Source of the DNA: Gemmatimonadales bacterium
GTDB lineage: Bacteria; Gemmatimonadota; Gemmatimonadetes; Longimicrobiales; Gaopeijiaceae
NCBI GenBank assembly: GCA_020344755.1
Contig: CP070829.1
Location: forward strand, 1,283,257-1,322,954
Direction: 5' to 3'
DNA length: 39,698 nt
Shown here in pieces: positions 32,008 through 39,698 of this stretch. The notes under the pieces are model-generated. The model was not told the origin of the DNA and did no database searches. It saw only the letters and a list, made by a program, of their open reading frames with translations. Each line of letters starts with the position of its first letter. Within the stretch, counting starts at the first letter, position 1. A program made the position numbers and the translations under genes.

Positions 32008-33246
32008 ATGCCAATGGCTCCCGCCGTGTCCCGGACCCTCCTTCCGAGCCTGGCCTTCCCGGTCCTCCTGACCGGAGGCCTGCTTTCCTGCGCGCCCCCC
32101 GGAGACGCGGAACCGGGTGGCGGCGTGGACGGGAGCTCGCTCCCGGCCGGCCCGGCGCCCACCGTCTACACCCCGCCTCCCGGCCACGAAGCCTGGGAGC
32201 GCAGGGCTGCGGACGAGGTGGGAATGGACGCAGCGCTCCTCCAGGAAGCGGTGGAGTATGCCCTGGCGCACGAGACCACCGAGATTCCGGCGGACCCCGG
32301 TGCCTACCTGCGGGAGCGCTTCGCCGGGCTTCCACACCAGGAGATCGTCGGGCCCACCTCTCCCCGGGGCGGCGTCAACGGCATCGTGATCAAGGACGGC
32401 TACCTGGTAGCGGAGTGGGGGGATACCGATCGGGAGGACATGACGTTCTCCGTCACCAAGAGCTACCTGGCCACCACCGCGGGACTGGCCTGGGCCGACG
32501 GCCTCATTCCGGGGCTGGACGACCCGATGGTGGAGCTGCTTCCGGATTCGCTGTTCCCCGACGAGCGGACCCGCGCCATCACCTGGCGGAACCTCCTCCA
32601 ACAGACGTCCGAGTGGGAGGGGACCCTCTTCGGCAAGCCGGACCTGGCCGATCGGCGGGAGGGGATCGACCGGACCCTCCAGGAGCCCGGCACCTTCTGG
32701 GAGTACAACGACGTCCGGGTGAACCTCATGGCGTATGCCCTCCTCCTGCGCCACGGGGAGCCCCTCCCGGAGGTGCTCCGCACGCGGATCATGGGTCCCA
32801 TCGGGGCCTCCGGTGACTGGCGCTGGCACGGCTACGAGACGTCCTGGACCGAGCTGGGGGATGAGCGGGTGCAGTCGGTGAGTGGCGGTGGCCACTGGGG
32901 TGGAGGGCTCGTCATCGACACGCGGGATCACGCCCGCTTCGGACTCCTGGCGCTCCGGCACGGGCGCTGGGGGGATTGGCAGCTGGTGCCCTCCCAGTGG
33001 TTCCGGATGGCCCTGTCCCCCGGCGACGTGAAACCCGACTACGGCTTCATGTGGTGGCTGAACACGGACCGGGCCCTTCTCCCTGCCGCCCCGGAGACCG
33101 CCTTCATGGCGGTGGGAGCGGGCTGGACCAACGTCATCTACGTGGACCCGGAGCACGACCTGGTCACCGTCACCCGGTGGGTGGACGGCCCCGAGCACGT
33201 CAACGGCTTCATCCAGCGGATCCTGGCGGCGGTGGAGGCGGGATAG
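32008..33246 (+). CDS. Beta-lactamase-fold serine hydrolase lipoprotein (6-aminohexanoate-dimer-hydrolase-like)
   Basis: This 412-residue protein has a lipoprotein signal (LAFPVLLTGGLLSCAPP). The catalytic S-x-x-K is FSVTKSY with S148 and K151. The second motif is WEYNDVRVN with Y233, and the third, KTG-like, is GGGHWGGGL. The surrounding segments (GASGDWRWHGYETSW, TRDHARFGLLALRHGRW, YGFMWWLNTDRALLP, AGWTNVIYVDPEHDLV) are typical of class C beta-lactamase-fold hydrolases related to NylB-type 6-aminohexanoate dimer hydrolases. The reaction is hydrolysis of an ester or amide; the natural substrate is not known. The frame is open to 31720, but ATG 32008 is the first that gives a signal peptide; ATG 32014 is also possible. 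Confidence 0.88.
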   Translation: MPMAPAVSRTLLPSLAFPVLLTGGLLSCAPPGDAEPGGGVDGSSLPAGPAPTVYTPPPGHEAWERRAADEVGMDAALLQEAVEYALAHETTEIPADPGAYLRERFAGLPHQEIVGPTSPRGGVNGIVIKDGYLVAEWGDTDREDMTFSVTKSYLATTAGLAWADGLIPGLDDPMVELLPDSLFPDERTRAITWRNLLQQTSEWEGTLFGKPDLADRREGIDRTLQEPGTFWEYNDVRVNLMAYALLLRHGEPLPEVLRTRIMGPIGASGDWRWHGYETSWTELGDERVQSVSGGGHWGGGLVIDTRDHARFGLLALRHGRWGDWQLVPSQWFRMALSPGDVKPDYGFMWWLNTDRALLPAAPETAFMAVGAGWTNVIYVDPEHDLVTVTRWVDGPEHVNGFIQRILAAVEAG

Positions 33247-33319
33247 GCCGAAGGCCGGGGGAAGGGGACGCGTTCGTTTGCCTCGCGGCGTCGCGGGCCT
33301 CCGCCCTATGTTGGGCCCC

Positions 33320-35197
33320 ATGAACCCTCCCGACCCCCCCGACCCTCGCGATTCCCCCGGAGCCCCCCAACGACCCCCGTCGGGCCTCTCCCGCTGGATC
33401 GCCGAGCTCAAGCGCCGTCGGGTGCCGAGGGTGGCGGTGACCTACGGGGCGGTCTCGCTCCTGGTCGCCGAGGTGGCGGACCTGGTCTTTCCCCGCATCC
33501 CGCTCCCGGACTGGACCGTCACCTTCGTGGTCTGGATGGCGATCCTGGGATTTCCGGTGGCCATGGTCATGGCGTGGGCCCTGGAGATGACTCCCGACGG
33601 GGTCCGCCGAACCCCGCCGGCCGAGGAGTCCGAGCTGTCCGCCATCACCCAGGGGTCGCGGTGGCGCCTGTGGGGCGCCGGCCTCGCCGTCGTCGGTGGT
33701 GTCCTCCTGGTGGGGGTGGGTTTCTGGGCGGGGACTCGCTCGTCCGGGGGAGCGGACGGCTCCGAGCCTGCAGCTGCGGCGGGCGACCTTCCCCGACCGG
33801 CCTACGTCGATCCGGCCCAGGACGACCGCCCCGCCATCGCGGTTCTCCCCTTCGCCGACGTGAGCGCCGCCGGGGACCAGGGCTATTTCAGTGACGGTAT
33901 CTCCGAGGAGATCCTCAACGTCCTGAGCCGGATCCGGGAGCTCCGGGTAGCGGCGCGGTCGTCGGCGTTCTCCTACCGGTCCGGAGAGGTGGACGCCCGG
34001 GAAGCGGGGACGGAGCTGGGCGTGCCCTACATCCTCTCGGGGAGCGTGCGGAAGTTCGACGACCAGGTCCGGATCTCCGTGGAGCTGATGAGCGTTGCCG
34101 ACGGATTTCGGCTCTGGGGAGAGAGCTACCAGCGAACCCTCGACGACATCTTCGAGATCCAGAGCGAGATCGCGGGTCACGTGGCCGAGGCACTGCGGAT
34201 TCCCCTGGGACTTCCCGCCGCCGAGCTCACCTACGCTACCCTGGACACCATCGCCTACGACCGCTACCTGGCCGGTCGCGCCGCGCTTCGCCGCAGGGGG
34301 TCGGGGGTCGCCGAGGCGATCCGCCTCTTCGAGGCCGCCGCCGCTCGGGACTCCACCTGGGCGCCGGCCTGGGCGGCGCTGGCGGAGGCCCAGGCGACCC
34401 TTCCGCTCTATGCCGGTCCCCTGGGGGAGTCCAGGGATTCGGCGTTCTGGGCCACCAGCCTCTCCGCCGGAGAGCGGGCGGCCCGGAGGGCTCTGGAGCT
34501 GGATCCGTCCAATGCGTCGGCCCGGGTCGCCCTGGGCTCGGTCTACCGGGATCGCTGGGAGTGGGACGCAGCCGAGCGGGAGTTGCTCCGGGCGCTGGAG
34601 CTGGATCCGGACAATGGCGAGGCCCACGTCCAGTATGCTGAGCTCCTCTGGGGGGTGGGCCGGCTGGACGAGTCGCTTCGGGAGACCCGCCGGGCCCTGG
34701 CGCTGGACCGGACCCCGGTCCGGCTCGACGTGGTGGGGTTCGTCCTCTACCAGTGCCGGCGTCCGGAGGAGGCCATCCCCTTCCTGGAGGAGGGGATCGC
34801 CGCGGATCCTCAGGGGGACGTCCATTTCCTGCGCACCGTCCTGGGGCGGCTGCTCCTCTTCACGGGTCGCGAGGACCAGGCGGCGGACCGCTTCGCCGAC
34901 TACTTCCCGGATCCCGAGGCGCTGCGGATGCAGGCGGAGGCCCTCAAGAGTGGGGACCCCGGCCTGCTCCCGAGGGACGACACCCGGGTGATGTCCCAGA
35001 CCCTGGCGCTCCTGGGCGAACCGGACCGGGCCCTGGCCGCCCTGGAGCGGGAGGTGCTCTTCATGCCGTTCCGCGTGCCGTTCCAGATCTGGGACCCGGC
35101 GCTGTCCTCCCTCTGGGGGACTCCGGGGTTCGAGGAGGATCTCCTGCCCCGGCTCAATCTTGCCGGAGTGCGGGCCCAGTGCGGGACCTCCGGCTGA
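33320..35197 (+). CDS. Membrane-anchored TolB-like/FlgO-like domain and TPR signalling protein
   Basis: This 625-residue protein starts with a Pro-rich stretch and the common module SRWIAELKRRRVPRVAVTYG with two membrane helices (VSLLVAEVADLVF and FVVWMAILGFPVAMVMAWALEMTPDGVRR). A third helix follows (LWGAGLAVVGGVLLVGVGFWAG). Residues about 165-300 are the TolB/FlgO-like domain (IAVLPFADVSAAGDQGYFSDGISEEIL, ELGVPYILSGSVRKF). TPR repeats fill the C-terminus. Proteins of this plan are abundant in Gemmatimonadota and often annotated as adenylate-cyclase-like TPR proteins; no cyclase domain is present. Starts at 33308 and 33320 are both in frame; neither has a ribosome site, and TATGTT about 12 bases before 33320 may make the transcript almost leaderless. 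The function is unknown. Confidence 0.85.
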   Translation: MNPPDPPDPRDSPGAPQRPPSGLSRWIAELKRRRVPRVAVTYGAVSLLVAEVADLVFPRIPLPDWTVTFVVWMAILGFPVAMVMAWALEMTPDGVRRTPPAEESELSAITQGSRWRLWGAGLAVVGGVLLVGVGFWAGTRSSGGADGSEPAAAAGDLPRPAYVDPAQDDRPAIAVLPFADVSAAGDQGYFSDGISEEILNVLSRIRELRVAARSSAFSYRSGEVDAREAGTELGVPYILSGSVRKFDDQVRISVELMSVADGFRLWGESYQRTLDDIFEIQSEIAGHVAEALRIPLGLPAAELTYATLDTIAYDRYLAGRAALRRRGSGVAEAIRLFEAAAARDSTWAPAWAALAEAQATLPLYAGPLGESRDSAFWATSLSAGERAARRALELDPSNASARVALGSVYRDRWEWDAAERELLRALELDPDNGEAHVQYAELLWGVGRLDESLRETRRALALDRTPVRLDVVGFVLYQCRRPEEAIPFLEEGIAADPQGDVHFLRTVLGRLLLFTGREDQAADRFADYFPDPEALRMQAEALKSGDPGLLPRDDTRVMSQTLALLGEPDRALAALEREVLFMPFRVPFQIWDPALSSLWGTPGFEEDLLPRLNLAGVRAQCGTSG

Positions 35198-35237
35198 GCC
35201 GGGCTCGGGTCCCTTCGCGGTTCGCAGGCGCGCCACG

Positions 35238-35759
35238 ATGACACTCGACCGCACCCTGGGCGGGGACGATCGCGAGTCCGGGGGGGTTGGCTATCGTCCA
35301 CCGGGTCCGGGAGACCTTGGATGGATCGTCCAGCGTCACGGGGAGCTGTATTCCGCATCCCACGGCTGGGACCGGGCCTTCGAGGCCATGGTGGCCCAGA
35401 TCGTGGCGGACTTCGTCCGGGACTTCGATCCGGCCTGGGCCCGCATGTGGATCGCGGAGGTGGGGGGGCGGAGGGCCGGGTCCGTCGCCCTGGTCCGCCG
35501 GTCGGAGACCGTGGGCCAGCTCCGGCTCCTCCTGGTGGAGCCGTGGGCCCGAGGGAGGGGAATCGGGCGCCGGCTCGTCTCGGAGTGCGTGGGCCACGCG
35601 CGACACCTCGGGTACCGGCGCATGGTGCTCTCGACGGTTCGCGGATTGGATGCGGCCCAGCGCTTGTACGAGGCCGAGGGGTTCCACATCGTCTCGGAGG
35701 AGCCCACGGAACTCTGGGGAGGCCGGCAGGTGGCGCAGACCTGGGAGCTGGAGCTGTGA
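35238..35759 (+). CDS. GNAT-family N-acetyltransferase
   Basis: This 173-residue protein is of typical length for a GNAT acetyltransferase. GYRPPGPGDLGWIVQRHGELY opens the fold, and GQLRLLLVEPWARGRGIGRRLVSECVGHA contains the acetyl-CoA-binding R-G-x-G-I-G motif. The C-terminal half has RRMVLSTVRGLDAAQRLYEAEGF, the usual end of the fold. The sequence resembles the acetyltransferase half of MarR-GNAT proteins but has no MarR domain. The substrate is unknown. ATG 35238 lies 41 bases after the TPR gene; no strong ribosome site is seen. It could be expressed with that gene. Confidence 0.9.
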   Translation: MTLDRTLGGDDRESGGVGYRPPGPGDLGWIVQRHGELYSASHGWDRAFEAMVAQIVADFVRDFDPAWARMWIAEVGGRRAGSVALVRRSETVGQLRLLLVEPWARGRGIGRRLVSECVGHARHLGYRRMVLSTVRGLDAAQRLYEAEGFHIVSEEPTELWGGRQVAQTWELEL

Positions 35760-35909
35760 GCCGAGCGCCCGACCCGCCCGACCCGCCCCACTACCTCCTG
35801 GGGCACTGTCACGCACGGGGACGTGTGAGCGGGTGACCGCGAGCTGGGCCCGAAGGAATCCGGACGGCCATCTCCTTCCGAACCGGACCCGACGGACCCA
35901 GCACACGGC

Positions 35910-36623
35910 CTAGTTTTTCGCGAAGTCCACGTCGATGTTCAGGTGGACGAACTCGGTGGCTCCCCCCATCAGGCATCCGGCCAGGTTGTCGGGGTAGGGG
36001 CGGCTCTCGACGCTCCACGCGGAGGCGTCACCGTTGGCCGTCACCACCACCTCGGAAGAACCCTCGATCTCCGCCGGGTCGAACTCCATGCCGGTGTCGC
36101 AGCGCCCCACGTTCACGGTAGCCGGGGCGTCGATGCCGCTGTCCAGCCGCGCCTTCAGGCTGATCAGGTCGTAGGTCTCCTCGATCCCCAGCGCCACCAG
36201 GTCCACGTCACCCTCGTGGTCGGCTGGATCGGAGGAAGTATGGATCGCGGTCACGACGACGGTGGCGGACCGGCCGCCGCAGTTGCGCTCCTTTCCCTTC
36301 AGCGCACGGCCGTCCGGCTTGAAGTAGGCGATCGTGGAGCCGACCTGGGCCTGGACGCCGCAGCTCCCGTCCACGTACGCACCCTTCCCGTCATCCTGGA
36401 GGTTCCCCGTGGCGGAGATGCTGACGGTCGCGGGGAAGGGGCCGTCGCCGCTGCTTCCCCCATTCCCTCCGCCCTTGTTGCCACCCTTGGCGAGACCCAC
36501 GGGAAGGGGACCCGGGGCTTCTTCGATGCCGGGCTCCGTCGGGGCTTCGGCGCAGGCCGAGGTCACGAGGAAGGCACCGAAAGCCATCCAGAGGGGGGTG
36601 CGTCGTCGGTTGGAGGAGGGCAT
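35910..36623 (-). CDS. Secreted protein of unknown function, possible lipoprotein
   Basis: This 237-residue protein has a hydrophobic N-terminus (LWMAFGAFLVTSACAEAP). The Cys near residue 24 could be lipidated, but the lipobox (VTSAC) is weak, so signal-peptidase I cleavage is also possible. A Gly/Lys/Asn-rich linker follows, then a beta-rich body with two Cys pairs (SCGVQAQVG and NCGGRSATVVV, plus GRCDTGM and LAGCLMGG). The C-terminus is acidic (HLNIDVDFAKN). No family was recognised. ATG at 36623 (minus) is supported by CGGAG upstream; an upstream in-frame ATG at 36686 lacks a signal-like start. It diverges from the BTAD regulator across a 275-bp gap in which no promoter could be named with confidence. 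Confidence 0.72.
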   Translation of the reverse strand: MPSSNRRRTPLWMAFGAFLVTSACAEAPTEPGIEEAPGPLPVGLAKGGNKGGGNGGSSGDGPFPATVSISATGNLQDDGKGAYVDGSCGVQAQVGSTIAYFKPDGRALKGKERNCGGRSATVVVTAIHTSSDPADHEGDVDLVALGIEETYDLISLKARLDSGIDAPATVNVGRCDTGMEFDPAEIEGSSEVVVTANGDASAWSVESRPYPDNLAGCLMGGATEFVHLNIDVDFAKN

Positions 36624-36898
36624 GAGTCGGCTCCGGGTCACGAGGGAGGTCGCGGGAACACGGGGAATCTGAAACCCCGCCGTCACCTCGCCGTGAGGCG
36701 GGCGTCATTCGCCCCGTCCGGGCCCGCAGGCACCCCGCAGAATGGCCGCGCCGGGGGGCCACAGCCTTGCCACGGCGGACGCCGGCGGGCATGCTCGGAG
36801 GGTCCGGCGCGCAGGGCGGGGTGGCGGGACGGCCCCGTGGACCCCGGTTTACGGCCCTCCGCCGGACTGACCCTTCCCCATGCGCTGAGGCTCGGGCG

Positions 36899-39550
36899 GT
36901 GCTCGAACTCAAGGTCCTCGGAGGTGCGTCCCTCACCCGGGACGGCGAACGGCTCGCGGGCATCCTGTCCGGCCCGAAACGCATGGCCTTCCTGATCTAC
37001 CTGGCGCTGGGAAACCGGGAGCAGGCGTACGAGCGGGACGACCTGCTGGCCCGCTTCTGGCCGGAGGCGGATGAGGCGCGGGGTCGGGCCGCCTTCCGTC
37101 AGCTGCTCCACGTGGTTCGCCGGGACCTGGGTCCGGGAATCATCGAGTCCGAGGGGTCGCGTCTCCGACTGGTGCCGGGCGCGGTGCAGTGCGACGCGGT
37201 GCTCCTGGAGGAGTGGACCGCGGACGGGCGGTGGGGCGAGGCGCTGGAGCTGTACAAAGGGGAGCTCCTGGCGGGTTTCCACCTCCCGGGCGTCCCGGAC
37301 TTCGAGGAGTGGCTGACCCTACGACGCCGGCGGCTGAGGGAACAGGCGGTGGCCGCGGGCCGGCGCTGGGCTCGGCACCTTGAGGAGGAGGGGGACGGCG
37401 CGGCGGCGATCCGCACGCTTCGCCGCGTTCTCGCCCTTTCCCCCTTCGACCAGGATGCTCTGCGGGTCCTGATGTCGCTCCACGTGGAGCGGGGGGACCA
37501 CGGGCAGGCGGTCCTGGCCTACGAGGGGTTCGCGCGACGGCTCCAGGCGGAGCTGGGGCTGCCCCCGTCCGACGAGACTCGGAGCCTCCTGGAGCGGGCC
37601 CGGAATGCCTCCGCCGAGGGGCCGCCGCGCGGAGGCGCGCCCGTGTCCGGGGCCGAGGGGGCGGCAGATGGCATCGAGGGCGGGGAGGGCGGTCCGGAAG
37701 GGGCACCTGCAGTGTCCCCTAGCGGTGCGTCGGCGGGGCCGGAGCTGGCGGGCGGTGAGGCGACGTTGCGTGAGCCCCCGGCAGTTGAGTCCTCCGCGGG
37801 GGGCGCTCCCTCCGGGTCGGCGGCCCTCAACGGGCCGACCGTGTCACCCACCCGGGCCGCCCGCCCACGCCGCTGGAGCCTGGCGGCGGCCCTGGTGGTG
37901 GTGGTCGCGGGTGCGTGGGCGGTCCTGGCGAACGGCGGAGGGCGGGACGCTCCGGTGCGGATCGCCATCGCGCCGCTGGAAAGCCTGGGTCCGCCGGACA
38001 GCGCGTACTTCGCCGCGGGCCTCACCGACGAGCTCGTCACCCGCCTGGCAGCCGTTCCGGGGCTCGAGGTGGTCTCCGGCGTGGACCGGAGCGGGCGCCT
38101 CCGCGACGCGGACCCCCTCGAGCTCGCTCGGGAGTTCGAGGCCCGGTTCGCGGTGACGGGTCGGGTCCGGTGGGACCCGTCGGACGGCGCAGCGGACCGG
38201 GTCCGGGTCACCGCCCGGGTCCTGCGGGCGGACGACGGGACGGAGGTCTGGACCCAGACGTACCAGGCCGTGCTCGCGGACATCTTCACCGTCCAGGACC
38301 GCATCGCCCGGGCGGTGACGGAGGCGGTGGGGGTGAGCCTCCTGGGTGGGGCCGAGACCTCGGAGCCGCCCACCCGGGACCAGGAGGCGTTCCTCTTCTA
38401 CCTGCGGGGGTGGGACTTCCTCCACGAGGAATGGACCGCGGGTCCCCTTTCCCTGGCGGCGGAGATGTTCCGGCAGGCGGTGACGCTGGACCCGCGCTTC
38501 GCCGACGCCTGGGCCGGGCTCTCCCTTTCCCTCTCGGAGCTCTATATGGGTGGGTGGGAGACGACCCCGGAAGTGCGCGCCGACGCAGTCGAGGCCGGCG
38601 AGCGGGCGATGGTCCTGGATCCCGAGTCCGCCTGGAGCCAGCTGGCCATGGCCATGGTTCATTATCGGCTCCGGCTGGACTACGCCGCGGCGGACACGCA
38701 CCTGCGAAGGGCGGAGGAGCTTCGGCCCGGCGATCCCGAGATCCTCCTGGCCGGGGCGTACGTCTCCCGTCGGAAGGGGGATTGGGACGAAGCCATCCGC
38801 CGGTTCCAGGGTGTGCTCGAGCGCCAGCCCGGTGTCTCCCGCGGCCGTGGCGGACTGGCGTGGACCCTCATCCACCTGCGGCGTTACCAGGAGGCGGACG
38901 CCCTGATGGCCCAGACCCTGGAGGTCTTCCCCGACGTCCGGGGCTTCTACGGCACCGCGGCCATGACCCGGATCATCGGGAGTGGGGACGTGGCGGGGGC
39001 GCGGCGCCTCCTCGAAGAGGGTGCGGCTCGGCTGGCTGGCGGGCGTACCGGCGAGGACTGGTTCGACGTCGCCTTCCTGGAGCGTCGCTTCGACGACGCC
39101 CTGGCCGCACTGCCTCGGGAGGGCGCCCACCTGGACCGGGCCGCCGTCCACCTTGCCCGGGGGGATTCGGTGGCGGCCCGGGCGAGCTTCGATTCGGCCC
39201 GGGTCGAGCTGGAGGCCCGGTCCGCCGAGGGCTTCCTGGACGAGGCCACCACGCTCAGCCAGCTGGGCCTGGCCTACGCTGGCCTGGGTCGAATCCCCGA
39301 GGCGCGGGAGAGGGTGGAGCGGGCCGCGGAGCTGCTCCCGGCGAGCCGGGACGCCCTGGAGGCTCCCCGGATCCAGGTGACGCGGGCGCGGGTCCACGCT
39401 GAGGCGGGCGACCCGGACCGGGCGGTGGAGCTCCTGCGTGGGGTCCTACAGGGACCCGCGGAGCTCTCGGTCCACCTCCTGCGGCTGGATCCCCGGTTCG
39501 ACCTCCTCAGGGAGCACCCCGGATTCCAGAAGCTGCTGGCGGGGGAATGA
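36899..39550 (+). CDS. BTAD-type regulator with membrane helix, TolB/FlgO-like domain and TPR repeats
   Basis: This 883-residue protein starts at GTG 36899 (LELKVLGGASLTRDGERL), with GAGG about 8 bases upstream; the frame is open to 36767, but that part is not protein-like. Residues about 1-90 look like the OmpR-type winged helix of SARP/BTAD proteins. Residues about 95-235 are the BTAD domain (DAVLLEEWTADGRWGEALELYKGELLAGFH, AIRTLRRVLALSPFDQDALRVLM). A Gly/Ala/Pro linker and a helix (WSLAAALVVVVAGAWAVLA, about 322-341) follow. Next is a TolB/FlgO-like domain (IAIAPLESLGPPDSAYFAAGLTDELVTRLA, FAVTGRVRWDP), then TPR repeats. It is a membrane-bound one-component regulator of the type common in Gemmatimonadota; the target genes are unknown. 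Confidence 0.88.
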   Translation: MLELKVLGGASLTRDGERLAGILSGPKRMAFLIYLALGNREQAYERDDLLARFWPEADEARGRAAFRQLLHVVRRDLGPGIIESEGSRLRLVPGAVQCDAVLLEEWTADGRWGEALELYKGELLAGFHLPGVPDFEEWLTLRRRRLREQAVAAGRRWARHLEEEGDGAAAIRTLRRVLALSPFDQDALRVLMSLHVERGDHGQAVLAYEGFARRLQAELGLPPSDETRSLLERARNASAEGPPRGGAPVSGAEGAADGIEGGEGGPEGAPAVSPSGASAGPELAGGEATLREPPAVESSAGGAPSGSAALNGPTVSPTRAARPRRWSLAAALVVVVAGAWAVLANGGGRDAPVRIAIAPLESLGPPDSAYFAAGLTDELVTRLAAVPGLEVVSGVDRSGRLRDADPLELAREFEARFAVTGRVRWDPSDGAADRVRVTARVLRADDGTEVWTQTYQAVLADIFTVQDRIARAVTEAVGVSLLGGAETSEPPTRDQEAFLFYLRGWDFLHEEWTAGPLSLAAEMFRQAVTLDPRFADAWAGLSLSLSELYMGGWETTPEVRADAVEAGERAMVLDPESAWSQLAMAMVHYRLRLDYAAADTHLRRAEELRPGDPEILLAGAYVSRRKGDWDEAIRRFQGVLERQPGVSRGRGGLAWTLIHLRRYQEADALMAQTLEVFPDVRGFYGTAAMTRIIGSGDVAGARRLLEEGAARLAGGRTGEDWFDVAFLERRFDDALAALPREGAHLDRAAVHLARGDSVAARASFDSARVELEARSAEGFLDEATTLSQLGLAYAGLGRIPEARERVERAAELLPASRDALEAPRIQVTRARVHAEAGDPDRAVELLRGVLQGPAELSVHLLRLDPRFDLLREHPGFQKLLAGE

Positions 39551-39586
39551 CTCACGGGCTCCTGGGGAGGGAGGGGCGGCCCCGTG

Positions 39587-39646
39587 GAGACCGCGCCCTC
39601 CCCCCGGAGACCGCGCCTTCTCCGAAGAGACCGCGCCCTCCCGCCG
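39587..39646 (+). repeat. Three 20-bp tandem direct repeats
   Basis: GAGACCGCGCC(C/T)TC begins at 39587, 39607 and 39627, an exact 20-base period. The first 14 bases agree in all three except one C/T. The last 6 bases of each unit vary. They lie 37 bases after the BTAD gene stop and just before a likely gene end on the minus strand. The role is unknown. Confidence 0.75.
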
Positions 39647-39656
39647 GGGACCTCCC

Positions 39657-39698
39657 TCAGGTGATCGGTCGGGGTGCCCCCAGGAAGAGCTCCGGCAG
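39657..39698 (-). CDS. Possible C-terminal end of a minus-strand gene (partial)
   Basis: From the right window edge a minus-strand frame reads LPELFLGAPRPIT and ends at TGA 39659-39657. Only 13 codons are visible, so the gene cannot be named. The protein-like sequence and the convergent orientation with the BTAD gene are the only support. Confidence 0.3.
   Translation of the reverse strand: MPELFLGAPRPIT

Noticed and set aside
33320..35197. Adenylate cyclase annotation for the TolB-like/TPR protein
   Set aside because: Similar proteins are often labelled so, but no guanylate/adenylate cyclase catalytic domain is visible here.
36655..36690. Possible fourth sigma-type promoter before the secreted protein at 35910
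   Set aside because: GGTGACG and GTGTT are present on the minus strand, but the first box differs from TGTGACC and the spacer is 19, not 17, bases.

Overview
The window is very GC-rich, with almost every codon ending in G or C, and is densely packed with genes that often overlap by 4 to 8 bases. Its gene content points to Gemmatimonadota or a close relative: tandem PknB-type kinases fused through one membrane helix to PD40/TolB-like propellers, TolB-like/TPR signalling proteins, a BTAD/TPR regulator, a PknK-like kinase-STAND-TPR protein, and several DUF lipoproteins. This assignment is inferred from gene content; no rRNA or other phylogenetic marker is present. No tRNA, rRNA, CRISPR array, transposase or phage gene was recognised.

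Layout. (1) Positions 1-10489: a kinase cluster on the plus strand. It holds a 5'-truncated kinase-propeller gene, an intact kinase-propeller gene, a kinase whose propeller has been mostly deleted and put out of frame, a probable remnant of one more copy, a small tryptophan-rich membrane protein, and a PknK-like kinase-STAND-TPR protein. (2) 10568-14387: a saccharopine dehydrogenase-like oxidoreductase, then a two-subunit molybdenum hydroxylase (2Fe-2S subunit and Tat-exported Mo subunit). (3) 14561-19700: a compact module of an ECF sigma factor, an anti-sigma factor with a periplasmic CBM48/AMPK-type glycan-binding-like domain, a secreted helical protein, an outer-membrane barrel-like protein ending in the same CBM48-like domain, and a second secreted helical protein. 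A DUF4382 lipoprotein gene diverges from the sigma gene. Three identical bipartite promoters (TGTGACC-N17-GTGT) sit before the sigma gene, the divergent lipoprotein gene and the second helical-protein gene, so the regulon can be read directly from the sequence. (4) 19840-28567: a lipoprotein, a DUF5107/TPR protein with an unusual 12-nt coding repeat, a DUF6067 glycoside-hydrolase-like lipoprotein and a DUF819 membrane protein, probably a glycan-use locus. (5) 28664-31753, minus strand: a DUF305 lipoprotein and an LVIVD-repeat lipoprotein, followed by a perfect hairpin and a start-less coding remnant. (6) 32008-39698: a class C beta-lactamase-fold serine hydrolase, a TolB-like/TPR protein, a GNAT acetyltransferase, a minus-strand secreted protein, a BTAD/TolB/TPR regulator, and 20-bp tandem repeats at the right edge.

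The strongest candidate for an undescribed system is region 3. A membrane anti-sigma factor and an outer-membrane protein carry the same carbohydrate-binding-like domain. A paired family of secreted proteins and a DUF4382 lipoprotein lie in the same predicted regulon. A polysaccharide-sensing or envelope-glycan circuit is a reasonable inference, but neither the ligand nor the output is visible from sequence.
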